Positions 61,088 to 62,919 of a stretch of 62,919 nt of DNA are shown here, piece by piece. This DNA is from a virus. The notes below the pieces were generated by a model. That model did no database searches and was not told the DNA's origin. It was given only the letters and a program-made list of their open reading frames with translations. Within the stretch, counting starts at the first letter, position 1. Every line of letters starts with the position of its first letter. A program made the position numbers and the translations under genes. The stretch is from IMG/VR virus record IMGVR_UViG_3300021962_000100, positions 1-62,919 of that record; one strand, written 5' to 3'.

Positions 61088-61096
61088 CTAGCCCTT
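61088..61096 (+). promoter_or_regulatory. CTAGCCCTT element, copy 2
   Basis: Lies between the terminator of the gene before and the ATG at 61132, 35 bases upstream, followed by the AT-rich TTGATAAATCAA inverted repeat. Confidence 0.45.
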
Positions 61097-61131
61097 AAAT
61101 TATATTGATAAATCAATAAATTTTATAAATT

Positions 61132-61647
61132 ATGGCTTTACAAGCAAAATTTCTAAGTATTGGCAAAGGTGGGACCTTAGCCATTTATGAAGTGCGTGGC
61201 ACTTCATCTGAACTTGCAACTTACGTAGCAAGCTTTAAAGACAGGGAACCTGCCTTTAAGAGCACCTTGGATGGCAAGCCTATCCTAGATGCTAAGGGAC
61301 AAAAGACTCCGCTTTTGTTCACGGCATATCCTATGCCTGGTAAGAATGTTTGGCATCCTTTGTACCAAAAGGCTGACGGCACATTCACTCTTGATAAACA
61401 AGACCTCAACTTTGAGATCTTGGTTTCCAAGAGTATGGGCGCTGACTTTGGTCAGGCTTATGCATCTGAAGCTGCACGCAGATATGCTGATAGCACATCT
61501 GTATCTTCTACAGCATCATCTATGCTAGCTGATGATGAAGAAGATGAGGCTGATGAAGAGGACTTCACAGCATCAGCATCTGAAGATGCAGAGTTAGATG
61601 TTGTTCCTGAAGAAACAACAGCTAAAGGAGCTAAAACTACCAAGTAG
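61132..61647 (+). CDS. Protein with acidic C-terminal tail, possibly nucleic-acid binding
   Basis: A 171-residue protein. Residues 1-125 are a mixed domain with a Gly/Lys-rich start (MALQAKFLSIGKGGTLAIYE) and NVWHPLYQKADGTFTLDKQD. Residues about 133-160 are strongly acidic (DDEEDEADEEDFTASASEDA). A basic or mixed core plus an acidic tail is the layout of phage single-stranded DNA-binding proteins such as T7 gp2.5, but I see no specific OB-fold signature, so this is only a suggestion. It is a single-gene unit with its own upstream element and a strong terminator. GC content is higher than in its neighbours. Confidence 0.58.
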   Translation: MALQAKFLSIGKGGTLAIYEVRGTSSELATYVASFKDREPAFKSTLDGKPILDAKGQKTPLLFTAYPMPGKNVWHPLYQKADGTFTLDKQDLNFEILVSKSMGADFGQAYASEAARRYADSTSVSSTASSMLADDEEDEADEEDFTASASEDAELDVVPEETTAKGAKTTK

Positions 61648-61664
61648 TATTAGCTGAAAAATAT

Positions 61665-61702
61665 AAGAGTAACCACTAACGTGGTTGCTCTTTATTTTTT
61701 TT
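61665..61702 (+). terminator. Rho-independent terminator
   Basis: AAGAGTAACCAC / GTGGTTGCTCTT form a 12-bp stem (one G-U) around TAAC, followed by TTATTTTTTTT. It ends the 61132-61647 gene. Confidence 0.9.
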
Positions 61703-61729
61703 CCTACCTAAAACTATTCCCTTTTTCTT

Positions 61730-61738
61730 CTAGCCCTT
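61730..61738 (+). promoter_or_regulatory. CTAGCCCTT element, copy 3
   Basis: The third copy lies upstream of a gene-free, structured stretch, which suggests that the stretch is transcribed, either as a long leader of the gene at 62054 or as an RNA in its own right. Confidence 0.4.
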
Positions 61739-61754
61739 AACTAAATGTGCTATT

Positions 61755-62007
61755 GTATTCTTTATAGAATACTAATAGAGCCTACCATACAGTATATAGT
61801 ATATATATAAAACAATATGTACAGAATGCTGCGGGACACAGGCTCAATACTTGCTACTTGCTGGTAGATGGTAGGTGTTGTATCTTATATACTGTAAATG
61901 TGAGACAACACTACTTGAAACATGCTTGTATCTGCTTGATTCTGTGTGAGTTGCAGGAAATGAGTGTAAAACACTCTTCATTCCTATACTTGCATCAGTC
62001 TTCACAG
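61755..62007 (+). ncRNA. Candidate structured leader or small RNA
   Basis: There is no credible gene between 61648 and 62053. The stretch holds GTATTC/GAATAC (61755-61772), GAGCCT/AGGCTC (61778-61783 with 61840-61845), CCTACCAT/ATGGTAGG (61781-61788 with 61868-61875), ACAGTATATA/TATATACTGT (61789-61798 with 61886-61895) and a long imperfect hairpin from CTGTG (61942) to CACAG (62007) with GAGTGT-AAA-ACACTC at its tip. The third and fourth pairs cross, giving a pseudoknot or alternative folds. The strand is inferred from the upstream element. Confidence 0.4.
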
Positions 62008-62053
62008 ATTTCTACAATAGTCTTTACTAATAACAATTAATATAGCTAAAACT

Positions 62054-62314
62054 ATGAACAAAACAACAGACTCATTGGTACTTGGTATTATACTTGGAAC
62101 AGTATTAACAGGATTACTATCCTATATACTATCTTCTTATATACTATTACCATATAAAGGAACAGAGTCATATCCTCCGGCAAAGATCAAAGTTGAATAC
62201 TACTTGGAAGTATCTCAAGATTCTATCAAGATTCAATCAGCTGATTCTAATGCAAGAGTATATGTAGGTAAATACTCTGACCTTGATTCCTTAATTACTA
62301 TTGATAACCAATAG
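62054..62314 (+). CDS. Small single-pass membrane protein
   Basis: An 86-residue protein with one N-terminal transmembrane segment (SLVLGIILGTVLTGLLSYIL) and a hydrophilic, probably periplasmic or cytoplasmic, tail (KVEYYLEVSQDSIKIQSADS). No lipobox. Starts after a long structured, gene-free leader. Possible superinfection or membrane function is speculative; no family recognised. Confidence 0.55.
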   Translation: MNKTTDSLVLGIILGTVLTGLLSYILSSYILLPYKGTESYPPAKIKVEYYLEVSQDSIKIQSADSNARVYVGKYSDLDSLITIDNQ

Positions 62315-62382
62315 TATTTACTAATCAGTATTCTTGAACAAATGATAGATACAGATTACCTATGTAATTATACTTACAGAGT

Positions 62383-62895
62383 GAGAGGCAGTAATCCTCT
62401 CCGCAACTTGTACAGCTAACCAATAATGCTGTACCTCTTTACTGTTAGCAAACAGTGACAAACCTGTGGGGCTTCTATTGGGTTCTATATATACTCTGCA
62501 AATGTGTATATAGTGCTAAACAAATGGAGATGTGACATTGAATGACTTCCATCTATGCAGACATTTGTAATCCAAAGTTAGTGCAGACTTTAAAACCAGG
62601 TATTTTACACATAGTATATTGATAAAGCTATGTGAGTTTAATTTAAACTAGACAGTTTTATACACGGGAGCAATCTGGCAGTGTGATCCTGTTGACCACA
62701 GCAGTAATATGTGGTATGTCATTTATCTATTCTCCTCCACAAAGATTCCACTTGGGAGAATACAGCTGACTGAAGTGGAATTCAGTGTAATTCGGGTGAT
62801 GACTCAGCGGTCTAATAGCAATGTAGGATATTGTTATACACTTTGAATATTATGACATTATTACTAACAATTAAGTCCTGTGTACCTAGCACAGG
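62383..62895. repeat. Gene-free region with serial inverted repeats
   Basis: No gene is seen from 62315 to the window end. At least six hairpins follow each other: GAGAGG/CCTCTC (62383-62401), GTACAGC/GCTGTAC (62410-62434), ACTGTT/AACAGT (62441-62456), CTATATATAC/GTGTATATAG (62485-62513), CACATAG/CTATGTG (62608-62634) and CCTGTG/CACAGG (62877-62895). Between 62729 and 62785 three overlapping pairs compete: ATTCTCC/GGAGAAT, ATTCCACTT/AAGTGGAAT and ACTGAA/TTCAGT. No tRNA cloverleaf could be fitted. It may be a structured RNA or a long leader for a gene beyond the window. Confidence 0.45.
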
Positions 62896-62919
62896 CAAGT
62901 CCTCAAATTTAAATTTAAA

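Noticed and set aside
61858-62040. Plus-strand open frame of 60 codons starting with TTG
   Set aside because: It runs through the crossing repeats and the long hairpin; no protein-like composition.
62640-62880. A tRNA or tmRNA in the gene-free right end
   Set aside because: GGGAGC and TCTCC ends can be aligned loosely, but no D-arm, anticodon arm or GTTCRANNC T-loop could be placed.
1-62919. Stop-codon reassignment as in some crAss-like phages
   Set aside because: TAA, TAG (for example at 32758 and 33711) and TGA (for example at 23738, 44652, 47238, 58571) all close genes exactly at overlaps with the next start, so the standard bacterial code is used in this block.
1-62919. CRISPR array, insertion sequence, integrase, attachment site or diversity-generating retroelement
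   Set aside because: No regularly spaced direct repeats, transposase, integrase or reverse transcriptase motifs were seen on either strand.

Overview
The window reads as one side of an AT-rich, tightly packed tailed-phage genome. From position 1 to 60461 every gene lies on the minus strand and forms a late (virion, packaging and lysis) block. From 60846 onward the small genes are on the plus strand. The packaging and head genes resemble those of crAss-like (Crassvirales-type) podoviruses of Bacteroidota: a large-subunit terminase with an atypical P-loop, a 916-residue portal with a Gln-rich tail, a major capsid protein, an IHF/HU-like protein, a PD-(D/E)XK nuclease and a 1798-residue tail muzzle-type protein. 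No Shine-Dalgarno sequences are evident. Several boxes match the Bacteroidota -7 element TAnnTTTG. A Bacteroidota host, probably aquatic or environmental, is therefore inferred, not proven. TAA, TAG and TGA all end genes here, so there is no sign of stop-codon reassignment.

Layout, left to right (the reverse of the order of transcription). 1-16625: five very large proteins likely to travel inside the virion (cargo or ejection proteins); they share terminal motifs and carry metallopeptidase, nucleotidyltransferase-like and possibly ADP-ribosyltransferase-like segments. 16625-24319: muzzle and ring/connector proteins. 24438-31096: Cys-rich appendage and structural proteins. 31162-35250: a Dps-like ferritin-fold protein, a connector ring protein, seven small Lys-rich proteins and a capsid-associated protein. 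35332-45952: capsid, scaffold, portal, terminase, nuclease, Zn protein and IHF-like protein. 46064-47726: lysis cassette (endolysin, holin, unimolecular spanin). 47748-58248: a three-domain glycan-type enzyme (GH130-like propeller, TPR, FkbM methyltransferase), a giant proline-poor collagen-like fiber and smaller virion appendage proteins. 58371-60461: accessory genes, including DUF3310, a GroES-like co-chaperonin, an Acb2/Tad1-type candidate anti-CBASS sponge and a small HExxH protein.

60462-60845 is a divergent intergenic region. It holds a cluster of GC palindromes and long inverted repeats and is a plausible control region or origin. The plus-strand genes that follow are short, and two of them end in clear terminators. 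A repeated CTAGCCCTT element precedes each of those two genes and also the gene-free stretch that follows. Two gene-free stretches (61740-62053 and 62315-62919) are rich in inverted repeats and look like structured RNA.

The most interesting signals are: (1) a short C-terminal tail shared by the cargo proteins, a candidate virion-loading tag; (2) the sequence AACCAACA placed 0-4 bases before the start codons of five genes, a candidate substitute for a Shine-Dalgarno; (3) the collagen fiber next to a fused glycan-type enzyme; (4) candidate counter-defense and folding genes; and (5) interlocking inverted repeats in the plus-strand leader regions. All family calls were made by eye from protein sequence, without database searches.
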